Counted from the stretch's first letter, positions 36,657-48,470 are shown. The stretch is 64,000 bases of DNA from Chloranthus sessilifolius (GCA_021018995.1 CM037589.1:8695001-8759000), one strand, 5' to 3'. Translations and numbers: made by a program. The notes: generated from the letters alone by a model not told the origin.

Positions 36657-37348
36657 TGATGCAGGACAAATTGCATGCTAACTCTAAAATAGCATAAATC
36701 CTGCACGATAGGGGTTAGGGTTCTCAATCTTCAATTAAAATAAAAATAAAAATAAAAAGAAGAATAGGATGAAAGATCTTCAGATTTGCTCCAAAGAGGC
36801 TTAATGGCTTCGCACCAACGATAACTTTGAAGAATCACTCTTCAAAGGCGAAAACTCTTTGCAAGTTTCTACGAAAGATTCATTCTTTCACAAGATGCAC
36901 AAAAGTAACTTAATTTTTTTCCATTATTAACTAGTACAAAGTTATAAAGACCTTATATAGTAGGCCTAAAAAAAAAGAAAACCCTAAAACAAATAAACAC
37001 AAAAAAGACAAGTTTGCCCATAAAACTAAATTTTCGTCCTTTGGAGGATCTAACTTTGCGACAAATCGATTGATTGATTTACAAACTTATAAATCGCATG
37101 AATCACAATCGATCGATCGAAAGTTGGAGTCGATCGATCGATTGAGAAATGAAATTCACCAAAAGTTCACAGCACACTGCCCTCAATCGATCAATCGAGT
37201 CTCTAGATCGATCGATCGACCACAACACGCCTCAAATCCTTACTTCATGGGCCGTTTGAAAACCCATTTATGGTTCCACTTCTTCCTTATTGATTTTCTT
37301 CGTTTGATTCGCCCACAACCCAACCATGCGGATCTAAATTCCGCATCA
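36657..37348 (-). repeat. LTR of element D (5' in its own sense)
   Basis: 692 bp. Carries the same cluster of ATCGATCG palindromes (about 37062-37221) as the other LTR. Confidence 0.9.
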
Positions 37349-37994
37349 TCATTAAGCAACCAAAACCTTATTCTTATCAGGAACGAGTTTACCTATGGCG
37401 GTGAGACATTTGTACTCGGCTAAGGTGGCCTTGCGGATTAGGCGCATTTGTTGAAGAAGAATGAGTTATCCTTCTTGAGAATTCTGTGCGAATGCATTTT
37501 CAAGAGTGTTCCAAACTTCGGCAGCAGTATCGAGGCCTACAACCAGGCCCAGTACTTCCTCCGATAGGGCATTAGTGATCCAGCCCTTTAGTCTTCGATC
37601 AGTTCTCTTCCATGCGACAAAAAGAGGATTACGCTGTCCCTTGGTTCCCTCGGCAGCATTGTCATCAATAGGTAAAACGGGCTCAGGCGCTTTAGCTTCA
37701 CCATTAATAAAATCAACCAGATCCTTGCATTCGATGAGAGACGTGATTTGGGTACACCGCGTTTGGTAGTTTATGGAGGTGAGTTTCAAAGTGACGAAAT
37801 TTGCGACACTTTTTGTAGATGGATAAGGGTAGGGATTTTGTCGAGGAAGAAGCAAAAGAAGACATGATTAAAAAAAACAGAAGCCGAAAACTCTAACTCA
37901 CGCTAAGGCCTTGATGAACCCAAGTCTGTTGCAACCTATACAATAAAAGCGCTTGTATATCTTTTTTCCACTAGTGGATGGTACGTGCTATGCA

Positions 37995-38000
<6 letters not shown>

Positions 38001-38087
<87 letters not shown>
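38001..38087. repeat. (GA)n microsatellite
   Basis: About 87 bases of GA inside the GST intron, the longest microsatellite in the window. Confidence 0.95.
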
Positions 38088-38089
<2 letters not shown>

Positions 38090-38411
38090 TGTTTTATAAA
38101 TTACAAATGGGAGATTGATGGAGTGAAAAAAAAAGGGCTTAAAGCTATTGTTTCAAAAACTATTTTAATGATAGGTATCATTATTTATATCCTAAGTTAA
38201 TTGCCACAACTACAGTTGCAAATAAAGGTATTCTATAATAATTTTATTAGATATGAGAGGCAAGAAAAATCTTGTACTTCATCTTCGGGCCTATTTCTGG
38301 CCTTCTACCGTTATAACAGTAAAGACAACATGACACATCCAAAAAATTGACACCAAGTACCAAGTAGCCTAGCGCTTACACTACTCACTTAATGCTAACT
38401 CAATTTTTTTA

Positions 38412-38798
38412 GGGTAACCTTATTAACACCTACGGAATCGTGAAGGGCACCATATGCAAAAAAACCTTTGACTCTTTTGTTTTTCGCCTCCATTCTTGCA
38501 CATAAGTGATGTTGATATCATGGAGTGTACCATCAGACGGTTAGTATTTTATTCACTGAGACACACATCCCAAAAAAGTGATGAAAATTAGGCTTGAGCT
38601 TAATGTGTTACGTGATTTTTATCACCTTTTTGGGATGTGTGCCACGTAAAAATGTATTGTTCGATGGCATGCGTATGATCTCAAAATCTCTTTGCAAGAT
38701 TGGGGTGAAAAACAATCTCCATCGTCTAATTCAAAGCAGTCAATAGGTTTTTGGTGTAGGTACCCTTTACGATTCAGTGGATGTTGGTAAAGCTACCT
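38412..38798. mobile_element. Foldback MITE (Harbinger-like family, copy 3)
   Basis: Left end GGGTAACCTTATTAACACC pairs with the complement of GGTGTTGGTAAAGCTACCT-like sequence on the right. The inner arms carry ATCAGACGGTTAG, ACACATCCCAAAA and its inverse TTTTTGGGATGTGTGCCACG. 387 bp, inverted over most of its length. Confidence 0.8.
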
Positions 38799-38806
38799 AT
38801 TTTATA

Positions 38807-39197
38807 GGGTTCCGTTATTCACAACCCGTGGAATTGTGATTCACCCCATCTCATCTAGCGTGCATGCGTTGGCCAGTGAATCAGACAATGGAGATCATTT
38901 TTCGTCCCAATTTTCCATACCATGGATCTTCCGATTATGGGTGTACCATCAAACAATCAATTTTAAATTACACATGGCACACATCTCAAGCATGATTTTA
39001 AGGTCACTTTTTGAGATGTGTGCCACGTGGAGTAGAAAACTCACCATTTGGTGGAATGCCTATAGTCTAAAGAACCGTTGAGCAGAAGATTGAGATGAAA
39101 AACGATCTCCATCATCTGATTCAAAGGGGGTCAATGCATGCCGGCTGAAGGAGATGGGTTGAGATCACACTTCTATGGGGTGGATATAATGGTACCC
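38807..39197. mobile_element. Foldback MITE (Harbinger-like family, copy 4)
   Basis: Left end GGGTTCCGTTATTCACAACC pairs with the complement of the right end ATATAATGGTACCC. It lies only 8 bases from copy 3. Inner blocks are the same, including GATGTGTGCCACGTGGA and GATGAAAAACGATCTCCAT. The pair may derive from insertion of one near the other's end. Confidence 0.8.
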
Positions 39198-39221
39198 TTT
39201 TCTATAAGACCTGGTTCTCGT

Positions 39222-40000
39222 GACCATCATTTACACACCAACGTGGTGTTTAAATGATCTTACACCATTAATGGGTTAAGATGTCGGTGATCCGTACCGT
39301 CAAAGTAGTAGATCATAGATTGAAGTGCAATAACGGTGTTCTAGGGAGAATTAAACCATCCAATCTGTAGATTATAGTATTAGCCATTGTTTCAATGGTT
39401 GATATTAAAATTCTTTAATCGGATGAATCACATCCACTTCTAAGCTTTGTTTTCGGTTTTTGGCATATCTTCCCCTCTGTTTTGGGATATTCATAAATGC
39501 TACCCCATATTTCACTTATTTATAAATAATCCCTTAATTTACAGTTGTGTTTAAATAGCACCTTGAGTTATAGTTTTGTATTTAAATAACACCTTGAGTT
39601 ATTGCTCCATTAACTGCTGCTTCTAAAAAAGTAAAGTGATGTCACAGACCTATCTCTCCCACGAGAAAAAAAATAATGTAGGTGATAAGTGCACGTTGCT
39701 TTTTTTAGAATCGACAGCTAACGAAACAGTAGCTTAATGTGTTGTTTAAACAAAAAACTTAGGGGATCATTATAAATAAGTGAAACAGGGGGTGACATTT
39801 ATTAATATGCCAAGATAGGGGGTATATGCAATAATCTCTTTTTGTAAGGTTGACACATGTCCCAATGATAGATTGTCACATGGACAATTTAGATTGATCA
39901 CATATGTGTGCCCAATGCATAATGATAAATCACACTTCAATGGTGGGAGATCAAAGATCTAATTTTAATGGTGTAAGATCATTTAAACCCCATTTTTCAT
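39222..40000. mobile_element. Foldback repeat interrupted by a MULE-like MITE (39441-39835)
   Basis: Outer arms: TTTAAATGATCTTACACCATT (about 39251) and its inverse AATGGTGTAAGATCATTTAAA (about 39967-39987). Between them is an AT-rich element whose two ends are inverted over about 100 bases: GGCATATCTTCCCCTCTG... on the left and, on the complement, GCATATACCCCCTATC... then TTTCACTTATTTATAA on both. These ends resemble the terminal repeat of the large MULE at 41192 (TTGCATATACCCCC), so it may be a MULE-derived MITE. No target duplication was resolved. Confidence 0.65.
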
Positions 40001-40355
40001 GTTTAAATGTCGGTCAGGACTCAGAGCCATTATCCCTTAATATTGTGCATAATTTGGTCCTTGGAAGAATCCTCGCTCGGCCTTTGACTCCCAACTTTTG
40101 GGTAGACCCGTAACCCAACTCAAAGGTTGGGTCATATGCTTCATGCCGGTAGAGTCAGAGAGCCTTGAAATGATGCGATTTGTACCCTCTGATTAATAGT
40201 GTTCAAATGAATCGCTGACCAGCATGTCGGTAATGGTCCAGATTGAGGCACAAAAAATTTCCTTAGGATATTGTTGATGGTAAAATTTTATAGACCTTTT
40301 TAGTGTGACGGAACAAATGGCACCTGAAAATTTAGCTGTTGTTATTGTTCTGCAG

Positions 40356-40700
40356 GTATCCGAGTGCGGAATGAGGCTGTGGGTGACCAAAGGAGAGAAG
40401 CAGGAGACAGCTAAGGAATTTATAGGGTACTTAAAGCTGTTGGAAGGGGAGCTCGGAGACAAAACTTACTTCGGAGGGGACTTGTTTGATTTGGCAGATA
40501 TAGCTCTCATCGGCTTTGCTCCCTGGTTTTACACATATGAGAAACATGGAAATTTCAGTATAGAGGAGTGTTGTCCCAAGCTGAGTGCTTGGGTGAAGAG
40601 GTGTAATAAGAGGGAGACCGTCTCGAAAACACTTCTTGACCCCCACAAGGTCTACGATTTTGTTGTTGGCGTTCTGAAGAAGAGGTATGGAGTAGAGTAA
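40356..40700 (+). CDS. GSTU: Tau-class glutathione S-transferase, exon 2
   Basis: Encodes residues 106-219 and the stop: the all-helical C-terminal domain that forms the hydrophobic substrate site. Seen: VSECGMRLWVTKGEKQETAK, LLEGELGDKTYFGGDLFDLA with the tau-type FGGD.FG..D core (here FGGDLFDLADIAL), APWFYTYEKHGNFSIEE, CPKLSAWVKRC and KVYDFVVGVLKKRYGVE at the end. It starts in phase 0 after TTCTGCAG and joins exon 1 to give a 219-residue protein, the normal tau GST length. There is no stop or frame change, so the gene looks intact despite the 11.6-kb intron. About 480 bases after the stop the MULE begins. Confidence 0.93.
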   Translation, partial: VSECGMRLWVTKGEKQETAKEFIGYLKLLEGELGDKTYFGGDLFDLADIALIGFAPWFYTYEKHGNFSIEECCPKLSAWVKRCNKRETVSKTLLDPHKVYDFVVGVLKKRYGVE

Positions 40701-41182
40701 AGGAAGAGGTAGAGAATAGTTGATGGATGGAGGCAGATATTTGAATTGGTTTCTCTTTTTGCTTTTGCTTTATTTTGGTTATGCATGGTATATATGGACT
40801 TTTGTCGAAGAGGTGTCTTAGAACCAGTGGGATCTCTGGGGTAATTCTTGTTGCCTGGAACGCCAATCGCTTCGACGAGGTGGATGGGGAGATGGAATGT
40901 TTTATAGAGGTTGGGGATTTCTTGAATAGATGAGAATTTTTGTTTTAATAGGAAAGCATGAGATTTTGAATAGATGATGAGAATTGCTAAGAGCTGCTTG
41001 ATTCCCTCACCTGTTGTGTGGAGTTTTCTTATTTCATTGTTGTGTGTGATTTTTTTTTTTTGGGGGGTCAGCCCCGGGCTTGTGCAGGGCTGGACTGGTT
41101 TCATCCTCTTTTATGTTTTCGCTTGGCAGCCTCTCACTGCCTTTTTTCTCATATTTTCCTTGCCTCCTTTTGAGTTTTGCAA
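40701..41182 (+). other. 3' flank of the GST gene
   Basis: The 3' untranslated region is expected here. No canonical AATAAA signal was seen by eye; the sequence is T-rich around 40745-40800. Further on there is a T9-G6 run (about 41050-41067). The 9-bp MULE target word TTTAATCTT occupies 41183-41191. Confidence 0.5.
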
Positions 41183-42244
41183 TTTAATCTTGGGTTTTTT
41201 GCATATACCCCCCGAGTTATGCTAATATTATAAGAAACCCTCCGAGTTATGAGTATTTATTCTCCAGCCCCTGCTTTTATCTTTCTGTTTCATATAACCC
41301 CCTGCCGTTAACTAGCCGTAACCCAACGTATTTGTTAGGATACTAACCCACAGTAAATATTTAAGTAAAACCGAAAATGCCCCTACAAAGCTTTGATTGG
41401 AAAACGTTTGAGGAAAGAAACCCATCGTTTCCCAAGGCGCTAAAAACCCGCCCAAAAAACCCATCGTTCCCAATCTCCAACCTCCAGCGCCCATCTCCAG
41501 TGCCCTAAACCCTAAACCCTTTGAAGCTCTTCGCCATTTGAAGCTCTCCAGCGCCCGTGCCCTTTGAAGCTCTCTAGTGCCGTTAAAGCTCATCTCCACC
41601 ACCCTTTGAAGCTCTCCAGCGCCTTTGAAACTCCATGGAGCCTTTGATCAGAATACAATAAAGTAAGCACTATAGATTATACATTATTTTAAGAGAATTT
41701 CTTCTCCAGTTTTGCTTATGGATTCAAATATTTTTCTTAAGGAAGAAGAGGGGTTATACCATTTAATTATTCCATTATTCCTAAATGGCAACTTAACTTC
41801 AAATCGTACGGTGGAATTATGAGAAAGGGATTTCATATCTATTCATAATGTTTAGATACTAAAAAAGATGAGATCAATTGAAGAACCTTTTTCTTTAAGC
41901 CAGCTGTACTTTAGACTAGTTTCTTGCTTTAATATTCCCAAAACAAAGGGAAGGAGATTCTGGGATAATGCTGTATGTAGGGTAGAAGCCAAAGGCCCAG
42001 TTATTCAAAGTAATTAGCAAAAGGTACTCACAGTTATTCTTCAAGGGAATCAAAAAGCATTGAAAGCAGGGAAGAATATGGCTACCTGAATCAGGAAAAG
42101 AGTAGGAAAGAGATCAGTCAGAATCCCACCAGGAAAATTCAAATATCATGAGATTAAGAAACTATGCAGAATTGCCGATACACAGCCACGATCATATGTC
42201 ATCTTCAATTCCAGGAACCTTGTGACATGGAACTAAATTTTTGT

Positions 42245-42380
42245 CACTACAAAAAATAAGACTATTAGTAGCAGCTAAAAACTGCTCCTATTAAAAAAAA
42301 AACTGATGCTATTAGTCCTATCGCTACTAAAAAATGCCTTAACAGCAAGTGCCGCTCAAACACCTTATTTTTATAGAGTG
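42245..42380. mobile_element. Short CACTA-like MITE
   Basis: Starts CACTACAAAAAATAAGAC and ends CTTATTTTTATAGAGTG, whose complement is CACTCTATAAAAATAAG. 136 bp. It holds GCAGCTAAAAACTGCT-type subterminal words. Flanking triplets are TGT and TTT, a 2/3 match. Confidence 0.5.
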
Positions 42381-42423
42381 TTTGAATAATAAACATTTAC
42401 CTTAATACTAATAAACATGCACC

Positions 42424-42885
42424 CATAGTCACAAAAATCGCCGATTTATTGAATAATTCGCGTTTTTTGTGAAAAACGAACAAAACACAAATAGTTCGCG
42501 ATTTTTTGAAAAAATCGTCAAACCACCGAAATTCGCGAATAATTCGGCAAATTTGTGAAGTTCGCTGAGGTCGGCTTCCTTTGCAAGCAACGCCTTATTA
42601 TTATTTTTTCACAAAATTTATGGTAAATAGACTAGTAATTTACTCACCAGTCACCACAGCTGCTTGTTTTGTTAAAGCCAATGGAGAACCCATTAAATAG
42701 GTGGCTAGAAGAGTTGGCTTTTCTTGCCTAACCGATGTGGGACTAAATTTTAGGTAGAAGTGTAGAAAATGTAGTGTAAACGTGAATGGGTACAGCTGTT
42801 GCTTTGTACAATGGATCTACTTTTTGAGTTTTTATTCCCATGGAGCCACCCACCATGTTATAATGGTATCAGTATTTTAAATATT

Positions 42886-42933
<48 letters not shown>

Positions 42934-43030
42934 TTTTTTTTGTATTGTTCCCAAACTTCCCGAACTTTGCCAAATTTTTTTGGATTTTAACTTTGCCGAA
43001 TTATTACCGAATCTCGATTTTGTGACTATG
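42424..43030. mobile_element. hAT MITE, 607 bp
   Basis: The ends CATAGTCACAAAAATCG and CGATTTTGTGACTATG are inverted, and the flanks are an 8-bp duplication CATGCACC/CATGCACT (42416-42423, 43031-43038). It contains a (TA)n run (about 42890-42928) and no transposase. It inserted into the MULE upstream of its transposase. Confidence 0.85.
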
Positions 43031-43304
43031 CATGCACTGATACGTATCGGTATCAGTCAATATTTAATACCATGCTTTTTACCAATACAAGTTGTCCAAG
43101 TGGCTAAACATGAAGACATATCATTACATGGTGGGAAGTGCATTTTTTTGGGTCTTGGCATAGAAATTTTTGGGCAAGTTTTGGGTATTGATTCACATAA
43201 AATGGCTAGAATAGAATTGAAAATACATGTCATACATATCATTGCATTCTACTCTTTCAATGTTGCTAATTGGCGTATTTTCTATTGTTCAGTAGGTTAG
43301 AAAA

Positions 43305-43832
43305 ATGTCAGCCGATTTTGATGGGCACGTGAGGATTAAAGTACATTGGGGTGGTAAATTCATTAGTCGAAAAGGCCAAAATAGCTATATCGGTGGGAAG
43401 TGCGAGGAGGTGGCATGGGATCATGAGCGCGCATCATACTTGGACATGCTAACCGATGTGATACAAATATGCAATTGCTGTAAGGAGTATATTCCAACTA
43501 TTCAATACATTCACAGAGGTACAACCCTCAGTGAGGAGTTGGTGACTGTTCTGACGGATAAGAACCTGATGTGCATGTTTGAGAGACATGATATGAAGAA
43601 AACCATCAACATCTATGTCAACTTTGAAGAACTTCCAGATCCACTTACCACATATCAGTCAGACATGAATATATCTGATGCGAACTATGAAGACGAAGAG
43701 TATGATGATAGTTATGTCAAAGAAGAGTCTTTAGACGATAATGGTACATCTATGGATGGAGGAACTAAAATAAATTCGGAGCGAGCCGACGAGTGGTCTC
43801 ATTCTCCAGTTCCGAAAGTGAGGATGAGATAG
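43305..43832 (+). pseudogene. MULE transposase, N-terminal PB1-like region
   Basis: Opens MSADFDGHVRIKVHWGGKFI and runs 175 residues to an acidic tail (EDEEYDDSYVKEE). Plant MULE transposases often open with such a PB1-like, lysine/glycine-rich module (V.V...GGKF......Y.GG). The frame is lost at about 43790, where the acidic region continues in another frame (SSSESEDEIDDDDKD). Confidence 0.7.
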
Positions 43833-44101
43833 ACGATGATGACAAAGATGTCGATCTCGAGAGGGCTATTGTTAACGAGGAGAAGGCAAAACTAATTTTA
43901 CGAATCGGTATGATGTATGATTTAGTTTATGCATTTCGAGATGTGTTGACCCATTTTGCGGTGGCGCATGGGTTTCAGTTGGAGTACATAAAGAATGAAA
44001 AGAGTAGAGTTACAGCTAGATGTACAGATACAAATTGTCGTTGGAGGATCCATGCATCTATATATGCAGATAATACGACGTTCCGAGTCAAGACATATTA
44101 G
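43793..44101 (+). pseudogene. MULE transposase, MuDR DNA-binding region
   Basis: After the acidic stretch it reads RIGMMYDLVYAFRDVLTHFA, then HGFQLEYIKNEKSRVTARC and CRWRIHASIYADNTTFRVKTY. This is the MuDR/FAR1-like zinc-binding N-terminal DNA-binding domain (C..C.WRI.A pattern) of Mutator-type transposases. A stop follows RVKTY; the expected next motif (EEHTCERCNRNGNR) continues immediately in the same frame after the stop. Confidence 0.8.
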
Positions 44102-44109
44102 GAAGAACA

Positions 44110-45430
44110 TACATGTGAGAGATGCAATCGTAATGGGAACCGAATGGCAAGTGCGAGATGGATATGCTAACGAATTGAGGAACAAGTTCGTGATGATCGG
44201 GAGGTGAAGATAAAGAAGATAGCTAGATGTTTGTTCAGGGATTATGGAGTAAATATCCCATATCATCGCATATGGCGCGGCAAGGAAATGGCCTTAGGAC
44301 AAGTATATAGGTCTTTTGAAGATTCATATAAAGTGCTCCCGTCCTTCTGCAATGCAATACTCCAAACCAATCTGGGGAGTATTGCGAAACATAAATTAGA
44401 ATAAGGGGCCTTGCAGAGGATCTTTATTTGTCTTAATGCTTGTCGCATTGGATTCTTAAGTGCATGTCAACCCTTCATAGGATTGGATGGATGCCATTTA
44501 AAAGGGAAGTACAAATGTTGTCTTCTAGCCGCGACATGTTTGGACGAGAATCGCGGATTATATCCTTTAGCATATGGGTGGTTGAGATAGAAAATGAAGA
44601 GTGTTGGGGATGATTTTTTGAGCAGTTACAATTGGCGATTGGATTTCCCAACAATCTCGTTTTTTATGTCAGATAGGCAGAAGGGCCTAATAAATGCTAT
44701 AACGAAGATATACCCATCTGCTGAACATAGGTGAGATAATTAACATTCAATATTATTTATTTCTATCATGGTTTATTCATTGTTGACATTCATTACGACA
44801 TGCTAAAGAAAGTACCATATTTTTCAGGTTTTGCGTACGTCATCTCTATAAAAACTTCATATCATTATATAGGGGTAAGGCATATGAAAAGTTATTTTGG
44901 AGTGCCGCAAGGGCCTATGTGAGACATGAATATAGTACCCACATAGATGCCATTAAGAAAAAATCAGCATATGCAAGATTATGGATCAAAGAGGTAAAGG
45001 GATATTGGAGTCGAGCAATATTCCACGAAGGGGCCAAGTGCGATGTGATTACGAACAATCTTTCTGAATCTTTCAACAATGCAGTTTCAGAATCTAGGTT
45101 CATGCCTATCACAGACATTGTTGATAGTATTCGTTCACTCATTATGACAAGGATGCAGGCTAGGCGTATGGATGCAGAAAAATGGTCAGGTATTGTTGTG
45201 CCATCGGCTATGGCCAAGTTAGTGAAGTTATGTGAAGAGGAGAAAGAGTGTTGGATTCACTATGTAGGTGTGCACGAATTTGAGGTGACTCAAAGTACCA
45301 TTCTTGGTAACTTCAGACATACCATACTCGTAGATCGTTGGGCGTGTACTTGCCGAGTATGGCAATTATCAGGATTACCTTGCGTGCATGCAATGTCATG
45401 TATTATACATGAAAGATTGAATCCTGAATA
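44110..45430 (+). pseudogene. MULE transposase, catalytic and SWIM zinc-finger region
   Basis: Motifs in order: FICLNACRIGFL, FIGLDGCHLKGKYKC (first catalytic Asp, about 44480-44506), SDRQKGLINAI (second Asp, about 44669-44689), SAEHRFCVRHLYKNF, NLSESFNNAV, and the SWIM-type CTCRVWQLSGLPCVHAMSC near 45350-45400. A likely intron (44731-44827, GTGAGA...TTTTTCAG) splits HR from FCVRH at the position conserved in plant MULEs. Several stops and frame changes lie upstream of the intron (for example after HKLE at 44402 and around 44590-44660), while 44919-45431 is open. Non-functional as it stands. Confidence 0.85.
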
Positions 45431-45469
45431 GTATTGTTCGTATTACTATAGAGTGGATGTCTACAAGCT

Positions 45470-45855
45470 TCTTTACCGAGAGATCTGCCATTCCTTGTGA
45501 GATAAATTTTTTTGGCATCGATCTGATATTATCTGTAAGCCACCACATGCATGTTGGCCACTTGGTCGACAAAAAAAAAATAGAGTAAGAGGGGAAGACG
45601 AGCAACCATCTACTTAGACCAAAGTACAATCTTCGAAGAAGTGCTCTAATTGCAATAAGGGTGGGCACAATCGGAGGAAATGCAAGGATCCTCCAGTTAG
45701 ACGCCACCAAGAAAATGATGAGGGACCCTCAAGCATCTCTGAACGTGGCCTCGATTCAAGCGGCCATGGACGTGGACATGGCTCGGCTTCAAGCAACTCT
45801 AAACGTAGCTCAACTTCAAGCACTAGTCGTGGACCTGTTTGGGGTTGAAATATGG
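45470..45855 (+). pseudogene. MULE transposase, C-terminal zinc knuckle and SR-rich tail
   Basis: After the SWIM region the sequence reads a CCHC knuckle CSNCNKGGHNRRKC (about 45642-45683), then a Ser/Gly/Arg-rich tail (SSGHGRGHGSASSNSKR), ending with a stop near 45850. This knuckle is the usual C terminus of plant MURA-type proteins. The frame differs from that of the SWIM block, so at least one frame change separates them. Confidence 0.7.
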
Positions 45856-45869
45856 AACATTTAGTGGGT

Positions 45870-47510
45870 TTCTGTTGATGAGTTTTAAAAACTTTTTATG
45901 TTGATGTGGTTCACTGCTTTTCGGGTTATTCACAATCACAAGTTGATTGTGCATTTTTAACACTTTTTATGTTGTTGCTTTTTTGTTAGTTTTTATGCTG
46001 ATGTGGTCAACATTATATGTTGCTATAGTTGACATTATATGCAGCTATGGTCCTCATTATTTGATACTATGGTTTTCATTATATTATGTTGTGTCCTCAT
46101 TGTTTATGCTGATGTGGTTCTTATTAACTGTGGTCCTCATTTTCTAATGCTTGTTTAACACTTGGGCGTAAGTATTTTCGATGACCCTATTCATATGCTG
46201 TATTTTACAATTTTTGTATATTTTTTAATCAATGAAATAACATTTGAAGAGAATTGCTAAGATCAATTTGTAGATTCTATCTGCATATGTACTGATTTTA
46301 CCATTGATGCTACTTTGCTTATTCAACTATTTTTTTATATTTTTAGTTTTTGTGTTGCGATTAGTAGTCAATGGATACAATTTTTTCTCTGAAAAATTAG
46401 CCAAATAGCCAAATCCGAGACCAAAATATACCTCTTGCGGGTTCAGAATTCTCACCATCTAATTTGTCAATAGTGCAATGCATATCAACATTTGTGTTGC
46501 TTCCAAACTCACATGTTGGGTAAAATGTGGAATGCTCTGTTTTAAAATGGCTGTCCAAACAGCACCTTATCAGCTACTCATGATTTACTCTCCGATCTAA
46601 CTCTGCTTCTTTGACAGATCTTCAAGGTCTAGATCTAACTCTGCTTCTTTGAAGCCTGTACAGGATAAGCTGGCTTCTAATATAAAACTGCTTTATATAA
46701 GATTTGAATTTATATGTAAATAATTTTATAATTTATATTATACATGTAAAAGGTTTGATCCAATTAGACTATTTTGCACTAGTACCATCCCCTTAGCAAT
46801 TCAGACTCCGGCCTGGTTTGCAAGACACTGGTTTTTTAAACACATTTTCCATGTATGTGAATCTCTCTGTTCTCTTTTCCTTCATCTGTCTTTCTTATCC
46901 TATAGTAAAAAGCTGAAGAATATGTGGCATTAGAGAAACATGTCCATAATTTTCTATCCCGGATTTTTTTTTTTAGAGTGTGATTCCTTTTTATGATATA
47001 GCATTCTATTTCAATCTTTTTCAGTTTATCCCTTCCTCATTTCAGATAGAGATATCTCTTGATCGGTTCATTTTCAGCACCCATTTTGTCATCTGAGCAA
47101 TAAAAATTTGTGCAAACAATGATGACCTGTGCAATTGTTTAAAAATTGCATCCATTCATAACTTTCCTTAGATCTGTGTGACGTAGAATTCTTATTTTTA
47201 TGAAATCAGATGTTCTTATGGATTGTCGGATGAGGGATTTGGTTTGAAGCTGTTCTTGACATGTGAAAAATCAGCAAGTTCTTTGCATAATTAGGTCAGT
47301 TATGATGTTCTAAACTTTATGAAAAGTCAGTTTAGTTAAATCATATGCTGGAAGGATATTTCTGGCTGTTATGAATGCCTGAATGCTTGATGTTTGTCAT
47401 TCTATATATTCAAAATAATATAGAATTCCAAATCTTGTTAAAACTTTTGAAAAAAACAGAAGGGAAAAAAAGAAGGAAAAAAAACGTGATAGCTGATACT
47501 TCGTAGACAA
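45870..47510. other. Non-coding AT-rich part of the MULE
   Basis: Repeated TTTATGCTGATGTGGT-like words occur between 45890 and 46140. No coding motif, terminal repeat or RNA gene is recognised in the remainder. A short direct repeat GATCTAACTCTGCTTCTTTG lies at about 46596 and 46632. Confidence 0.5.
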
Positions 47511-47513
47511 ACT

Positions 47514-47735
47514 CTAATTCATGGGTATTAGACAAACTAATAATGCTATGACAAGTGATGTAAATGTGATGGAAGTGGGCATCTTACCCTTGTCCCGGAG
47601 GAAAAAGAGCCCTTGGTAGATGGGTATATTGGTGAAAACCAAGAACCCACAAAGAAGAAATTGCAAGGCTAATTGCCCCACAACCATGCTTTTACTACCC
47701 ATCACTACCTTCCACATAGAAAACTCCATGTACAT
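47514..47735 (-). pseudogene. Unrecognised hydrophobic frame in the MULE
   Basis: A 73-residue minus-strand frame with two strongly hydrophobic stretches (VVGQLALQFLLCGFLVF and ITFTSLVIALLVCLI). It could be a fragment of a membrane-protein exon carried by the MULE, or chance. A 22-base word from this frame (CATGCTTTTACTACCCATCAC) recurs inverted at about 48347-48368, so this part has been internally duplicated. No family is recognised. Confidence 0.2.
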
Positions 47736-48470
47736 TGTTATTTTTCACTTTTGAGATATCTTCATGTTCACGTAAGCTAGCAGCATCAAGTTCCTCATGG
47801 CCCTGTCTATGAAAAGGGGCCAACCTTAGATTCAGCAGCTTGCAATAGAAAATGGCAGCCGAAAAATATATCTAGAACAATATTTAAAAGATTGTGAAAA
47901 AATTATTTATAATTAATGTTGGCTACAAGAAATAGGATAGTTTTTCACAAGAGGCTCAATCTTCTAGCATCATTGTAGTACTTAACTTCGAGTTTAAAAA
48001 GCAATAGATATAATTACTAGCCTTTCTTTCTTTTAATGCATTTGCTTACCAATAAAAATAAAAAATTAAAAGAAAGTATATAGCTGTTTTTTGGAACATG
48101 CAAGTCAATATCTATAGGTATAAAGTGATTTATATTGGTTTTGAGATTGGACCTTTGACCCGATGGTGATGCCCTCAAGCGTGTAGCATTAAGGTCAGGG
48201 GTGCCAATAAAAAATATAAAAATATTTGTATTGGTTTTAAATAGGATTGACATGCCTACCAGCTCCTCACTTTCTAACATCCTCCTGCTTCAACATGGCT
48301 ACCACCAATTACCAAGATAATTGGTCCAAATATCATGGATTGCAGTGATGGGTAGTAAAAGCATGGATTGCAGCAGGTTTGAGCACTGTCACCCAAATAT
48401 CATCCATACATGTTTATTATCTTAATATATATATATATATAATAATTGTGAAACTGACAATAGCAGATTA

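Larger units (their letters stand above)
35190..37348 (-). mobile_element. Small LTR element D with intact ends, nested in Copia C
   Basis: Two LTRs (35190-35891 and 36657-37348) begin TGATGCAGG and end in TCATCA or GCATCA, and the element is flanked by the exact 5-bp duplication TCATT (35185-35189 and 37349-37353). On the minus strand a methionine-tRNA primer site (TTGGTATCAAAGCC) follows the right LTR and a purine tract (AAAGTAGAGGGTAT) precedes the left one, so it is oriented minus. The internal region of about 765 bp holds only a short gag-like remnant, so this is a small non-autonomous type. The LTRs differ by roughly 10% by eye, older than Copia B. It sits inside the gag part of Copia C. 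Confidence 0.9.
31230..37870 (-). mobile_element. Copia LTR retrotransposon C (minus strand), in the GST intron
   Basis: Read on the minus strand from right to left: gag (start about 37864, region 37466-37855, continuing at 35040-35180 on the far side of element D), integrase C-terminal part (about 34588-35032), linker (about 33620-34590), reverse transcriptase (about 32100-33600), RNase H (about 31521-31757), polypurine tract (sense TTGAGGGGCCA) and a 3' LTR (about 31230-31538). Diagnostic motifs include QLDVKNAFLH and HIKMDYRYVREK. No 5' LTR was recognised. The element is broken in many places and carries nested insertions; fossil. It lies antisense to the GST gene. Confidence 0.85.

Noticed and set aside
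42860-42880. LTR end and primer site suggested by ATGGTATCAG
   Set aside because: The word lies inside a well-bounded hAT MITE (42424-43030), and no second LTR or polypurine tract was found.
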